Shown here in pieces: positions 1-13,975 of a stretch of 64,000 nt of DNA. A program made the position numbers and the translations under genes. Location of the stretch: positions 496,001 through 560,000 of the forward strand of contig JAJQJQ010000018.1 of NCBI GenBank assembly GCA_028622995.1, in the 5' to 3' direction. The stretch's first letter is position 1. Every line of letters starts with the position of its first letter. Origin of the DNA: Panagrolaimus kolymaensis. Its lineage: Eukaryota; Nematoda; Chromadorea; Rhabditida; Panagrolaimidae. Under the pieces are notes generated by a model that saw only the letters and a program-made list of their open reading frames with translations, was not told the DNA's origin and searched no databases.

Positions 1-449
1 AAACTCGGTGACATCTCTGCTCTCTCAAACTTTGCGACAATAACAATCCAGCATTTGTATTTAATCAAACCTTTATGTTGGCTTAAAAATATCTATCTTT
101 TTTCATTTTTAAACTTGTTGTAATAATATTTAAGTCATTATGTCATTTTTTGCTGGAATAAACATCTTTTATAGAAAACGAGGGAAAATGATAATAATTT
201 AAATTAACCGGCAAATTGCTTGCTTATCAGGAAAAAAAGATGAAAGAGAGAGAGATGAAGCAAAAAATGTTAAGGCCAAAAAAGGCCAGTGATCAATAAT
301 ATCAATGAGTAGCAAAAGATAATGAATTACTTGCTTTCTGTGGATGATTTTTTTTTCTTTCATGTTTCTCTAAAAAACATGTGTTCGAATTTTGATTAAA
401 TTTAAAACTTAATATACTCTAATTCCATTATAGGTTTTGAAATACAATC
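1..449. other. AT-rich non-coding sequence upstream of ribonuclease kappa
   Basis: No reading frame here has coding character. The end of the stretch carries an AG acceptor (attatag, ending at 433) 16 nt before the ribonuclease kappa start codon, which suggests a spliced-leader or 5'UTR splice site. A short GA-rich run lies near 245-256. Confidence 0.6.
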
Positions 450-792
450 ATGGGTTGCATTGGCTGCCTTGGTGGTCCAGTATGTACAGGCATAATGTTA
501 TTAGTTTCAATATGGGGTATATTTTTTTTGGTAAGTTTGAACAAAATTTTTTAATGAAGAAAAAATTGCATTTAATAATTTTTAGGCTGGAATGGGTGGA
601 CTATTTTACAATCAGTCTGTAGGCCTTCTAGCTGATATCCCTACAGAAAATAAAAACCAAACATGGGAAGATAGAAAAAAAGATATTGTAGAACTTTATC
701 ATGATAATGCAAGAAATTGTTGGATTGCATGCGGGGCTTATGTACTTGTATTTGCTTATTCAGCGATCAGAATGTATATGATTGTTCGCTAA
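450..792 (+). CDS. RNASEK: Ribonuclease kappa (RNASEK) homologue
   Basis: Two exons, 450-530 and 586-792, joined by a 55-nt intron (GTAAGT...TTTTTAG, phase 0), give a 95-residue protein. It opens with a cysteine/glycine-rich segment (MGCIGCLGGPVC), has a first membrane helix around residues 10-32, an extracytosolic loop containing FYNQSVGLLADIP, a conserved NCWIACGAYVL second helix near residues 70-88, and a short tail ending MIVR. Length, topology and the terminal VR match the animal RNASEK family, a small two-pass membrane protein known to associate with the V-ATPase and to be needed for endocytosis. An AG acceptor lies 16 nt before the ATG. Confidence 0.88.
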
Positions 793-1275
793 AATTACCG
801 TTGCCAATTTTCCATCCCCTATATTATACAGCCATTCACCATTTCAAAAAACTAATTTCATAGTTTATCAAATTTTGTATCTTTAAAACCTGTTTATTTT
901 ATGAATTATAAACCCATTTTCTAAACTACTCTTTGGTCTTTAAAAAACTAACAACACTCAAACGTAAAATGGCTTTAGCCAATATTTTTTTACTGGCTAG
1001 CTGGCTCGATCGGCATGCCTCTCTTCTTCTGCTACCACCGACCACCGATAAATGTTTGATTGAACGTCGAAAAAAACCAAAGAAAAACTTTTGACAATGG
1101 TGAAAAACAACAATCAATGAGAAGTTTAGTTTGGGGATATTTTTTTCAGTGCTGTTCGAACCTCGCAAATCTGCAAAAAAGAAAGATAGCTTTAGTGTGT
1201 TTTTATATTTTTTGTTGGTGGTGGATATATATTTTTTTACGACGACTCATGCTTGAAAAATAAAATGCATTAAGA
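793..1275. other. Intergenic spacer between RNASEK and the ZM-motif gene
   Basis: This holds the 3'UTR of the upstream gene and the 5' flank of the downstream one. An open stretch on the minus strand over 926-1168 has no coding signature. A TTTTTTTCAG acceptor-like site ends near 1149. Confidence 0.5.
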
Positions 1276-4200
1276 ATGACGGCTAGCAGGAATGACACTG
1301 AGCTTGACGACGACAGCCGTATTATCAATGAAAAAACGGCATTACTTGCTTCTTCTTATTCACCTGTAAATAAGTTAACAACGACTCAACAACAATTATC
1401 AAGTAGACAACAAATGTGCTTTGTTGAAGGTGTTGCCATACCCCAAAAACTTCTTTCTACATTTCAACAAGCACTTGTGAGCGGCGATCCCTCCATTCAG
1501 CAACCACCGTTCAGTTATTCACGCCCTTTACCACCATCAGTGTACAAACCATTAGGTATGTAGGCGTTTTTTTTCTCGTTTGTTTATTTACTTTAGTAAT
1601 TTTTTTAATTTTATTTTTAGCTGAAACTAAACCCGTCCACTTGAAAACACCAAAGTGTGGTCCAATTGTCCCTTTTGAAGACAATACCATTCATAAACAT
1701 TTTGCTCGAGGAGTGAATGAGAAAAAGAAAATTTGGGAAGAATTAGATTTAGTTGAACAACCAAAAATGCAACACCTTCAATATAATTCGCCTATGCAAC
1801 TTTATTCAAAGTTTTTTATTTTATTTTATGCTTTTATTAGAGTTTAATTTTTAGAGATTCCGCTGAAGAACAATACCGCCAACAAGCTGCGTCAGTTCCA
1901 AATGTTCCTTCTTCCGCACCTATTCCCTTGGGAGCAGGTGATCGACAATTTGACCCAACCAAATCGGAAGCTTTAAAAGCCATTCGAGAACAAGACAAAC
2001 CAGATGATTTTGGTATAAACTTTTTTGATAAAATTTCTCAAGCTGAAGCTCCAAATGTTCCACAAAGTCGAGTAAGCATAATTTTTATTTTACAATCAAA
2101 AAATAATTTCTAATTTAGGAACCAAATTGGGCAAATGAAGCTCGACAAAAATCTGAGCGAGCTCGATCCCAAACTCCTGGAGCTTATCAACATTACAACA
2201 ACAATCAAAATTATTTGAGCCATGACAATTATGGACTTCCAGCAAGTCAACCCCCAGATTTCACATCTGGTCCTCATCTTGAACCTGATCCTCGAAGTTT
2301 ACAAGAGTGGCAACATCAACGCCAATATCGAAGTCCAAGCTATGATAGACATCATAAGTATGAAGATGAAAAGGTTATTTAATTTAATTAATTAATTTTT
2401 ATGTTTTTTAAGTCCGACTGGATTGGCATCAGATAAGGGTTATCTATTCGGTGGAATGGACTTCATAGATCACCACGCGCAACAAAACCCATATCAATAT
2501 GATAGTAACAATAGCTATCAATATTATGATACTTATCCTAAAAGAAAGGAGCAAAAAGAACACACAAGGCCTGGCTATCAATATGGATTAGATTTTAATT
2601 CATCCAATCGAAATCTTATTGATGGTCAAGACCGAAATTATTATCATGGTTATGGCCCACAGGAACCAAAGCTTAAACCTAAATTTAGTGCAGATCCTCA
2701 TGCACCTATTAACACTTATACTGCATATAACGTAGAGTCAGTAAATCCCATCCGTTTAATTGGCGATACAATTTCAAATCAAAAAATTCGTAATGAAAAA
2801 TATTTAACTGATGAAGAAAAACGCACATTTGCTACGACATTTGTGCCAACACCTGGATTTAAGCCTGATCACATCACAGTTCAACCACCACCAAAACAAC
2901 CTGAACCTATTTGTTATAGTTTGTCAGCGAAAAAACGTTCACAAAGTACCACTCCGACTGCAGCAGCTAATCAAATTCGAATGAACCCCCGTTCAAGAAC
3001 TCCCGATGCAAGCAATAATGATCGATGGTATACAAGCGGCAACAAAGAGGTTAATGTCAAAACTTTGTTGACGGATGAGGCATTGCGGGCTCCTAGGCGC
3101 TATGAAACCCCTTATTGGTCTAATCGTAGCGAACAGAAACATCACTCATGGCAATCAGGGTTAACTGATCCACGACATAATCGCCCTCAGGTATCCTCCA
3201 TCCTGCGTCTTCGTTTTTTTTTGAGTTAACAATAGTGTTATTTCATGTTTGGGAGGTGTAAAACTAAAACAACCCTAACAACAACAATAAAAAAATTTGC
3301 TAGCCGCAACGCCTCGCTTAAAAATATATTTTTAAAATAAAATAAAAACAAAAGAATTTTCTTTCAGATTATGCGAACTGAACCTAATTGGACTCGAACG
3401 GTTAATTCTCGTCGAAATGCATGGGAACAACAAGCTCAAAATGTTGATGCAAGAGTTCAACTTCCCGCTTCAGCTAAAGTTCCACCTCCACAACCTCCAT
3501 ATTGGGCTGATCGATCAAATTTAGCTCAAAATACATGGCAAAGTACAGCCAATCGCCTTCAAAATCAACAACAAAATTGGGGTGTAAATCAAAGTGGACA
3601 ACCATGGGCTTTTTATAATCCAGCAGATAGTTATGCAAATAATGTTGCTCGTCAATCAACAAATCAAAATTTTGTTTCAAATGTTCAAACAACAAATTAT
3701 GGAAATAATAATGATCAAAATCCCCATCAACAACAACATCAATATTCTCAACGAACTACTTCATACAATAACAGCGGCGGTGGAGTTCCACAGCCTCCTC
3801 CTCGTCAAGATTATAATTCTTCTCAAAATCAATCATCATATAATCAACAACATAATACAAGCAATTATTCCACTCGAACAACAAGCAATACCCAACAACA
3901 ACAAGCGGCAATCCCATTACCACCACCAACTCCTGCATCAGAAAGCAGCAACAACGTTAAACAAAATACGACATATTCCTATCAACAAAGTCAACCCCAA
4001 ATTAAACAAAGTCCAGGACAAATTATTACTGAATCCTCATCAACATCTAAAACTGAAAATCGTAATACTAGCACCCAAGCTATTCCACTTCCACCACCTC
4101 GTAATACAAATACTGGTTCATCATCCCAAAATTATGTTGAACAACGAACAAGAAATTATGAAAAAACTACAGAAGAGCGAACAATTCCAGCTCCTGCGCC

Positions 4201-4747
4201 TCCACCTCGTCAAGAAGAAGGTCGCATTATTCAACAAAATGATTATAATCGATTTTACAAAAAAGTAATAAAACTTAATTTCAAAAAAATTATAAAATAT
4301 TATTTTTATCTTTTTCTAGCAAACCACTGAACAGCATGGTTATACCCCTGATGGACGCCCGATTCCAGCAAGCCGTTCCACAACGGTCAATGTTCAAAAA
4401 CCAGAAGATTTTAATCGATATACTGAAATGGCCGAGCAATTGCCTCCTGGCTCGCTTTCCCATACAAAAGCCAATGCTGTAGGAGAGTTCAAGGATAAAC
4501 AAGGCCATAATATCAGCTATAAACGTGAAGTTTCAACCAGTGCCGATCCGGGTCGAGAATGTCAACTTTTAAAAGAGGAAGAAAAAAGAGTCGTTGAAGA
4601 AGCCCTTGAACCTGGAGTAATTCAGCGGTAAGCTAATTTCTCATCCAAAAAATTGATAATGGTAAAAGGTTTATTTACAGACACGTAACAACAAAATTCT
4701 ATAAAAAGAAAACCATCACTGATACTTCAACCACCACGAACGAATAA
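1276..4747 (+). CDS. ZASP-like-motif (ZM/DUF4749) muscle-type scaffold protein, long disordered form
   Basis: Eight exons fit in phase: 1276-1555, 1621-1810, 1855-2071, 2119-2357, 2413-3190, 3368-4264, 4320-4627, 4681-4747. The junction of exons 2 and 3 recreates a ZM motif (LQYNSPMQLYSK followed by DSAEEQYRQQ), the alpha-actinin-binding motif of ALP/Enigma/ZASP proteins of muscle Z-discs and dense bodies. The rest is largely disordered: Q/N-rich runs, polyproline patches (IPLPPP) and repeated W-containing segments (YWADRS, NAWEQQ). The C-terminal ~100 residues are more conserved-looking (TPDGRPIPASRSTTVNV, then VIQRHVTTKFYKKK). No PDZ or LIM domain is visible. The exon 2 donor is a weak GTTTTT. 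A muscle cytoskeletal role is inferred from the motif only. Confidence 0.72.
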
Positions 4748-4982
4748 AACAAATTAAAAAATCCCAGAATCTACATTTATTTTACTGCCATAATTTTTTG
4801 TATGCTGCCTAAAAACCATTGAATTTATTTGCTTAATTTTAGATATTTTATTTTTTTCGCGGATAATAATTAGTTTTATTGTTATTTAAATTGATATTTT
4901 TAAGCGATTCTATTTTATTTTTAATGTAAACGTAAACAACAAAAAATGATAAATTAAAAGAAAAAAATATTTTAAAAAAAAG

Positions 4983-6118
4983 TCATGTATTACTATGAAC
5001 AGTGGTGCCATCAAATGGAGTTTGCATCAGCAAGTGATCAATAATTCGAATAGGATCAATAAAAACTATATGAAGCCAACATGGAGTTTCTTCAATGGTT
5101 GCACGAGTGTAATCTTTTCCAAAACCTTTACCAAAACTCAACTTGACACAAGCCAATTTTTGAAGTGATTCCACATCTTGTCGAGTCATGATGGAATTGG
5201 ATGATAAAAGAGAATGAAAAAAATCAAAATCAAATATTTTTAAATTTCCAGCTAAAAAAATAAAAACAAATTAGACGGGTTTTTATTTAAATTAAACAAG
5301 CTTGTCGCTTACTTGGCGGTAACCGATATACTGTTGAAACATGAACATTTCGATCATACATCATTGAAAAAAGTGGTGCTTGAATGAAAACAGGCATCGA
5401 GCATTTGGAAACTAATTCCACAGATTTTGTTTGCAGTTTTAAATGTATTCCATTTCCAATTTGACAAACTAACTCCCTCGCCGCCATTCTATTCTCAACA
5501 TTTATCATTTTACCTATAAAAAAGTTATTCACTTGAAAATCAGTAAATTCTCTTCAAAAATTGCTTACTCAAACACATTCGACGAGGATCTTGATGAGCA
5601 TGAATGCCTTCAATATAAATTTCAGTTGTAAGCCCACGAAAGACATTTCCAATTTGATTCATGTATTCAAGGAATGTAATACTGCACCAATGATTGGCTA
5701 ATTTAGAATATGGAACATCTTCCAAAGGCCATATTTGAGTGGTCGTTTCCTTTTTAGCATACTTTGAAACTTTATGTAAAACAATTCTCAAATTTTGAGG
5801 TAATGGTGTTCGAGGACTTTGATAAAGGCTATCGGATAAAAAATCGAGACCATTAGGAAATTCCTCTTCCTCTTTCAGTTGGATTCGAGTGGCACCAAAT
5901 ATGATTGCAGGCATTAATGGTCGCTTTTCGAGCTTTTCTTTATAAATATTATTGTTGTTTTTAACTGGCGATAAAATATTTCTTTCTTCGCGTAAGTTAT
6001 TGTTAGGCCTCGCTTCTTCAAATGAAAGCATAACTAAATCATCAGACGACATATTGGGAAATAAAGGAAAATTAGAGAAAATAGAGTTATTACCAATTTG
6101 ATTTCTTATTCTTGCCAT
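4983..6118 (-). CDS. SMAD protein with MH2 domain only
   Basis: Three exons (6118-5569, 5513-5313, 5251-4983) splice in phase to 339 residues. The last ~200 residues are an MH2 domain: NHWCSITFLEYMNQIG start, RMCLSKMINVENR, the STVYRLPPTGNLKIF stretch, and the L3-loop region SFGKGFGKDYTRATIEETP. SMADs carry TGF-beta-family signals to the nucleus. No MH1 DNA-binding domain is encoded, and the tail (VHSNT) lacks the SSXS site phosphorylated in receptor-regulated SMADs. This architecture resembles Caenorhabditis DAF-14, though an inhibitory SMAD is possible. On the coding strand, an AG lies 2 nt before the ATG, so an upstream exon cannot be excluded, but no MH1-like sequence is seen nearby. Confidence 0.85.
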
Positions 6119-6823
6119 CACTTACAACAAATATCTAAATGTCATTGAAAAGAGCAGAAAAAATAATTTTGATTCCAGACTTTCCAACAAACAAACAAAA
6201 AATGCCGACAAATTAAAAAAGCAATTTTCCGATTATCCCGTTCCATCCATCGACGGCATAAAAATTTCTTATTCTTCTTTCTTTTTGATTGAGCGACAAA
6301 TAAATTCTTTTTGGAAAAAAATCAGTTGCCAAAATAACTTTAAAAATATAAATGATCTTTTACCGTTAGGTCTTAGGAAAGTTTAACCAACGTGCCAAGT
6401 ATATAAAAATTTCTATGGCCAACCATTGGCTAACCTTCATAAGAACAATCGGTAAAAAAATAAAAATATTGGTAAGGTCAGCAGCGACAATCAGCAACAG
6501 CAGAATAGAAACAACAAATTCAAAGGGGAGAAAATAAACAACAGAAACAGTCACACAATTGAAAGAATGGAATACATACACATTTTTTTTTTGCAGTCGT
6601 CTCTGTCTAGACATTGGCCGCGGCTATAACGAAAACTACCACCAAATGTTTTTAAATAACAGGAAGAAAAAAAAAAGTTCTTCCGTCTTTTGTTTTTTCT
6701 TTTAGTAGCATAAAATTTTTTAAGCAATAAAAAAACTAATTTTTAGGATTTTTATTTCAAACAAAAGCCTTGATCACTGACTTATAAATTAAACGCAGTT
6801 TTCTTGATTTTTTTTACCCAAAA

Positions 6824-6901
6824 ATGAAATTCTTTCTTCTTCTTTTTTTCGCAATCATTTTTGTTCTCAACCCGACACCATCATCTTCTTGCGTATACTA
6901 A
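6824..6901 (+). CDS. Possible signal-peptide mini-ORF or first exon of a secreted protein
   Basis: A 25-codon frame starts MKFFLLLFFAIIFVLN and ends CVY, which looks like a secretory signal peptide followed by a short tail. A TATAAAT motif lies about 40 nt upstream, the same spacing seen for the secreted gene near 14 kb. The frame may end at its TAA or splice at GTATAC (6894) to an exon I could not find. Chance occurrence in AT-rich DNA is a real alternative. Confidence 0.22.
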   Translation: MKFFLLLFFAIIFVLNPTPSSSCVY

Positions 6902-8251
6902 AGGAAAGGAACAAAGGGCTCATTTTTCTGCGCTGTTGCAACATTCACAATCACCATCATCGTCGTTTTTGTCGCCTTGGATGGTGCACTTTTTCTTGTA
7001 AATGAGTGAGCGTCAACGGCCTGCCACTGGCTGCTGCCGTTAACTAACTGTCTGGTAAAAAAAGAAGCGATCGCGCGCCATTTTGGCTTGCCTGGAATGT
7101 CTGGGTGGAAAGAAGAAGAAAAAAGTGAAGCGATAGCATCAACACCATTTAAAAAAAATATAACCCCAGAGATGGACGCGCAAGCATCGGAGAAATTTTG
7201 AAAATATGTACGGTGCTTTAAAATGTCTGCAACGACAAAAATGTGAAAAGGAAGATGAAAATTTAGAGGTAGGTATTTTGCATTTTTCTGCTGCACAGTA
7301 ACTCACTCTAATCTTTGTTTTCAAAAATGAATGAATCGGTTTCTAATCAACTCAAACCCCTTTTTTCTTCCTCTTCTAAAGCAAGCTTAGAAAATGTTGT
7401 TCGTATTTTTTTAAGTAGAGGGATTTTAATTTTGTAGTATCGTAGTAAAAAAGGGATAATAAAAAAAGCAGAATAAACACATGCAGCTGATATGGATTAT
7501 CCTCAGACATTTTTCTACAATTCCTATTTTTATTTTGGAGGAAATGCCACAATTTTTAATAACGGACGAGAAATGGGGATCTTCTTCTAATTTAAGAAAA
7601 AAGCATAAATTTTCTTTCCAGAAAAAATAAAAAAAAATTGTAGTGAGGCAAGCATGAAAATAATCGCTTTTAGAAAGGCATTTGACGATGATCGACCACA
7701 GCGGTCAAATTTATTTACGAATAATAAAAGAACTTGATGTTTGAATTAAAACCTTCTGTAATAGAAAGAAAAAAATGAGAAAAAGAAACCTAATTAAGAA
7801 ATCGGATGATTTTCAAAATAAAAGAGAGACTTTAACAAAAAGTTGGAAAAGTTTCAAAAGCAAGATTTTGAGAGCCGTTGATTTTTATTTATAATAATAA
7901 TAAGAAAGAAATATGGTGATGATGTTATCGTAAAAGAAGAAGAATTTGCAATGGATAGGTATGAGAAGAAAGAATCTGTCTGGAAAAAACGTAGACATGC
8001 ATGTTGGGGCAGCAGCGGCCAAGAAGCAAGGTCATTTTTGGAGAAGAAACATGAATGAAAAATGTTTGAACATTGAAGATAGGAGTCAGCGCATGAAAAA
8101 AAGAAAAGAAATAAAGAATGCTGTAACAATGAATAACGGAATAGAAAAAAAACGGTGTAATCAAGAAGAAAAAAGGCGACAGAAACAAAAAAAAATAAAG
8201 TGCAAAAGTAGCAAGAAAAAAAAATTGATGCTAATTTTAAAGCGATATACG

Positions 8252-8275
8252 TATTTATTTATTTATTTATTTATG
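8252..8275. repeat. (TTTA)n microsatellite
   Basis: About six tandem copies of the tetranucleotide, just beyond the 3' end of the Ly6-like gene. Confidence 0.8.
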
Positions 8276-8286
8276 CAGCAATTATT

Positions 8287-9168
8287 TTAAGAAATACAAA
8301 TAAAATATAAACTAAAAAATACAAAAATGAAATTTATATACATTGATGATATTGAATGAAAAGTTGCACTATTACAGTAATTGGTTGAACAAAGGCATGT
8401 TTGGGTTATGGTTGTGCCACTATGTTTTGAGTGATGCTCTTGTTCATCGCAACTTCCTACTGGTGGCTAAAATTCTGATATTTTTTGTCTGAAATTTAAA
8501 GAAAGATGGAATCTTACCATACTAAAAAAATAATCTCGAGATGAAATTTGTTGATATACCGAAGTTAAGCACCCACGAAATATGAGTTTGGCATCTAAAA
8601 AATCCCATTTTTACGAGGTTATAGCATCTTTAAAATCCAAAACTTACTCTGACTTTGGAGTACAGCTTTGATACATGATGACTCGCACGGCTGTATAAGG
8701 AGATCCAATCCCTTCCGCTTGTTAATTGAGGAGCCACCCATCCCCCATATGGATTCAGTGAGCGATCGGGAGTTCGATGCATTATGTAACTCCGAGGTTG
8801 GGGATAAATTATCGAAGGGGTCGTTGCAGAGCTCAGATTCTGCCTCTGCCGGTATCTGTAGCGAGCGCATGAAAATCGCTCTCGACAAGTCGGACAACGG
8901 ACCCGACACACATGTGTAGCACCATATCCCGGTTGGGGAAAGAGTTCGGGTGTCTTAAAGGAATAAGTGTAAAATATAATCTCAAAAAGCAATGAATCAA
9001 ACCTTTCTGGCGGTATACATGGAGCTTGGATGATTTGTGATGGTGTTTATGTGGATGATGGGTTGTTGTTGTATCTGCTCGCTTTTCCTCAGATATTTGA
9101 TGAGCTTCAAGCAAGTTGAGAAATAAAATCAGAAGAAATAAAATATGTAAGTATCCTAAGCTTTTCAT
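8287..9168 (-). CDS. Ly6/ODR-2-like GPI-anchored cysteine-rich protein
   Basis: Four exons in phase: 9168-9003, 8953-8648, 8594-8518, 8466-8287, giving 242 residues. Residues 1-22 form a signal peptide (MKSLGYLHILFLLILF). A basic His-rich linker follows, then a Ly6-type fold: it opens GIWCYTCVSGPL, has PCESSCIK, RGCLTSV, and closes CLCSTNYCNSA, the C-x-C...C-N signature of Ly6/uPAR/QVR proteins. The last ~25 residues are hydrophobic (FIFVFFSLYFICIS), as for a GPI-attachment signal. The layout matches the nematode ODR-2/HOT family, which acts at neuronal membranes, and this is the likely family. Exon 2 is far more GC-rich than its surroundings and is also open in other frames, which hides the true frame. 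Only the phase-1 splices join all exons. The start is fixed by the signal peptide and a TATA box ~30 nt upstream. Confidence 0.8.
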
Positions 9169-9195
9169 AAAAAAATAAACCAAGCAGGAGGAGTC

Positions 9196-9203
9196 TTATA
9201 TAA
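9196..9203 (-). promoter_or_regulatory. TATA box of the Ly6-like gene
   Basis: TTATATAA lies 28 nt upstream of the proposed start codon on the minus strand, implying a very short 5'UTR. It supports the start at 9168 over the GTG-headed longer frame. Confidence 0.4.
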
Positions 9204-9714
9204 CTAATATTTGATGACAATCATCCAAGTGGAAATATAGAAAAAACGGTTTATCTCAAAGTTACTTTAGAGTGGGTATTCAAGCCTTTCTCTTTCACAC
9301 AACAAAATAAAGCCTTCAAAATATCCAAATAAAAAAATGAAAACTTATTTTAACACGCACTTAAAGTTGAAATCGATTGTGTAAAGGATTTCAGCTTTTA
9401 AATTTACAGGTTGCTGCTGTGAAGAAAGAAAAACAGTACAAACAAAATAATGCTGCTTTTTGTATTGTCTCCTTCCATTGTTTGCGCATTCATTTTCACT
9501 TCTTTTTATTTGCAGGTTCACAAAAAAAAGTGAAAACCCCATTGCTTCTTCCTGACAGTTTGAATGTTTTCATTTTTTAAAAACCAACAACCACTACCAC
9601 GCAATTTTTTAAAGCTAGCTGAAAAGAACATGAGAACTTGAAATTAAGTTCAAGAAGTTAAGGTAGTTATTACCTATGTAAGAGCTCAAAACTACTTCTA
9701 GCGAGAGAAAAAAA

Positions 9715-9772
9715 GACACCGTATATCATTGGCGGAAGCTTGTTGGGTTTTTTACCAACGGAATATGGTGTC
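9715..9772. repeat. 58-nt imperfect hairpin, possible small RNA precursor
   Basis: GACACCGTATATCATTGG on the left pairs with CCAACGGAATATGGTGTC on the right, with only two unpaired positions if G-U pairs are allowed, around a ~22-nt loop. The stem is about 18 bp, which is short for a microRNA precursor. Strand and function are unknown. Confidence 0.35.
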
Positions 9773-9958
9773 CATACATTTAACCAAGTAAAAAGAGAAT
9801 ACAAAAATTCAAACATCTTTAAAACACAAAATAAGACTCAAAAATATTTATAAAATGCAAAATTACAACAAAAATAGCAAACAGAATAAAAGATACAAGA
9901 AATCACAAAACAAAATAAATAACAAGAAAAATTACAACCGTGTACATATTAATGACCC

Positions 9959-10778
9959 TTATTTTTTAGTAAAGAAACTCGTAATAGATTTTGTACCTTT
10001 GCTAGCTTTAGCAAGCTGCTTTTGAGTCGTAGAAATTTTAACTTTCTTCGGTGGTGGAGCTTTAACTATTCTTTCTTCATCTTCTTCCATAACATGCTTA
10101 GCATTTTGAGCTTCATTTTTGCGAGTAGTTAGATCAATATTGAAATAAGTTGCTAACATTGTGTGTAGTCGAGATGGTACAAGACGGATAAATTCATGGA
10201 ACCAGGAGTTGTGAACACGCATCGAAACTAAAAACATAAACATAGGATGACAAGTAAATATAAAAAACCTCACCATATGAAGATGGATTATCACATTCGC
10301 ATAAACGTTTAACACATAACTTTGAAAACATAATGGAATAATATTTAAGTAACTCTTTGTCATCGGCATAATAAACTACAGTTGAATCTTTCAAACTTTC
10401 TTTTTGATGAAGATATTGATCACGAAGTTTACATAGTCGTTCATTATTTCGGAGTTCAGGAAATTCATGAACAAGATCATTCCATGATTGATTAGCTCGA
10501 TTCTTATTGGTTCCAACTTTTGCAGCAACGAAAAAGAAAGGATCAAGAGGACTTATATAAAGATGATGAGCAGCTTGATAAAATTTTCCATTAGAATAAA
10601 CAGCTCGATCATTCCCAGTTTCTTCGACCATTTCATAAAGATGTTCACCAGAAATAACATAAAGGCGTTCTTTTCCACTTCCAGGTTCACAAATTTTTCG
10701 AACAAGACTTCCATCCAAAGTTGCATTCACAGGAAATGTTAAAAAACGAAGATTGCCATTAGTACCACAACGATCCAT
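9959..10778 (-). CDS. RNASEH2B: Ribonuclease H2 subunit B
   Basis: Two exons (10778-10274 and 10227-9959, phase 1) encode 257 residues. The N-terminal triple-barrel region contains NGNLRFLTFP, an ERLYVISGEHLYEM segment and a PLDPFFFVAAKV strand typical of the Ydr279/Rnh202 family. A VVYYADDKELLKYY stretch precedes the helical domain. The basic tail ends KSITSFFTKK, a PCNA-interacting (PIP-like) motif placed exactly as in human RNASEH2B. The subunit scaffolds RNase H2, which removes ribonucleotides from DNA and cleaves RNA:DNA hybrids in the nucleus. It is divergently transcribed from paraplegin with 264 nt between the start codons, so they probably share a promoter region. Confidence 0.93.
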
Positions 10779-11042
10779 TGTAACTAAGTTTGATTATTGT
10801 AATAACTAAAAAAGATCTAATCATTATGCTAATTTTAAATTAATTTATTTACCTTGAGTTCGTTGTAAAAAGTTTGAAGAAAAAAAGGCAAGAAAAGTTT
10901 GAACACAAAATTTTTGAATTTGCTTTTTGCAACGCAAAAAACGTTCGTCGGAAGAGTTTTTTTTTAAAGAAAAAGCTTTACATCAAACTTTTTTGAAGTG
11001 ATTGTTTTTTGTCATCATCATTTTTTCTAATGTGAAATCAAA

Positions 11043-13697
<2,655 letters not shown>

Positions 13698-13930
13698 ATT
13701 TTATTATATGTTTAGAACTTATTAGGATTGTTTATTGATTTATTTTTTTTTGTTATTAAAGAATAGATAAATATCTTAATTTTTACCTTTTTCGTGTTTT
13801 TTAATTGAAAAAAAGAGAAGTTTTTAAAAAGGAAGAAGAGATTGATTTGATATTTTAACCTTCTTTAATTGAGATCCGATCTCATTTTTTTGCTGAAAAA
13901 GGAGCGTGGCGATACCGGAAAATTTTTACG

Positions 13931-13937
13931 TATAAAA
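13931..13937 (+). promoter_or_regulatory. TATA box of the secreted Cys-rich gene
   Basis: TATAAAA lies 45 nt before the start codon, so this gene likely has its own promoter rather than being co-transcribed with paraplegin 278 nt upstream. Confidence 0.5.
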
Positions 13938-13975
13938 TCCAGAATTAAAACCTGCAAAGATGTTATTTTATAAAA

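Larger units (their letters stand above)
6119..8286. other. 2.2 kb spacer between SMAD and Ly6-like genes
   Basis: No gene could be assembled. Two weak hints of plus-strand exons exist: a signal-peptide-like ORF at 6824-6901, and a short open stretch starting with ATG at 7206 that ends at a good donor (GAG then GTAGGT at 7269). Neither has a downstream partner exon I could identify. A (TTTA)n microsatellite occupies about 8252-8275. The remaining open frames are low-complexity. Confidence 0.5.
9169..9958. other. Spacer between Ly6-like and RNase H2B genes
   Basis: No coding exon recognised. It contains the TATA box of the Ly6-like gene, a 58-nt imperfect hairpin (listed separately) and AT-rich filler. 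Confidence 0.5.

Noticed and set aside
3594..4268. 224-codon frame overlapping the ZM-motif gene
   Set aside because: Out-of-frame shadow of the Q/N-rich exon, rich in I/N/Q from the CAA/AAT repeats.
7206..7268. Possible first exon MYGALKCLQRQK ending at GAG|GTAGGT
   Set aside because: Good start and donor, but no downstream exon of matching phase could be found; too little to call a gene.
8668..8919. 83-codon plus-strand frame starting MIHDDSHG
   Set aside because: It is the antisense shadow of the Ly6-like exon 2; the minus-strand frame splices in phase and recreates Ly6 cysteines.
8525..8965. Idea that the GC-rich stretch is a structured RNA such as 5S, 7SK or RNase P RNA
   Set aside because: A CCGAAGTTAAGC string resembles 5S rRNA, but the surrounding sequence does not, and the interval is fully explained by coding exons.
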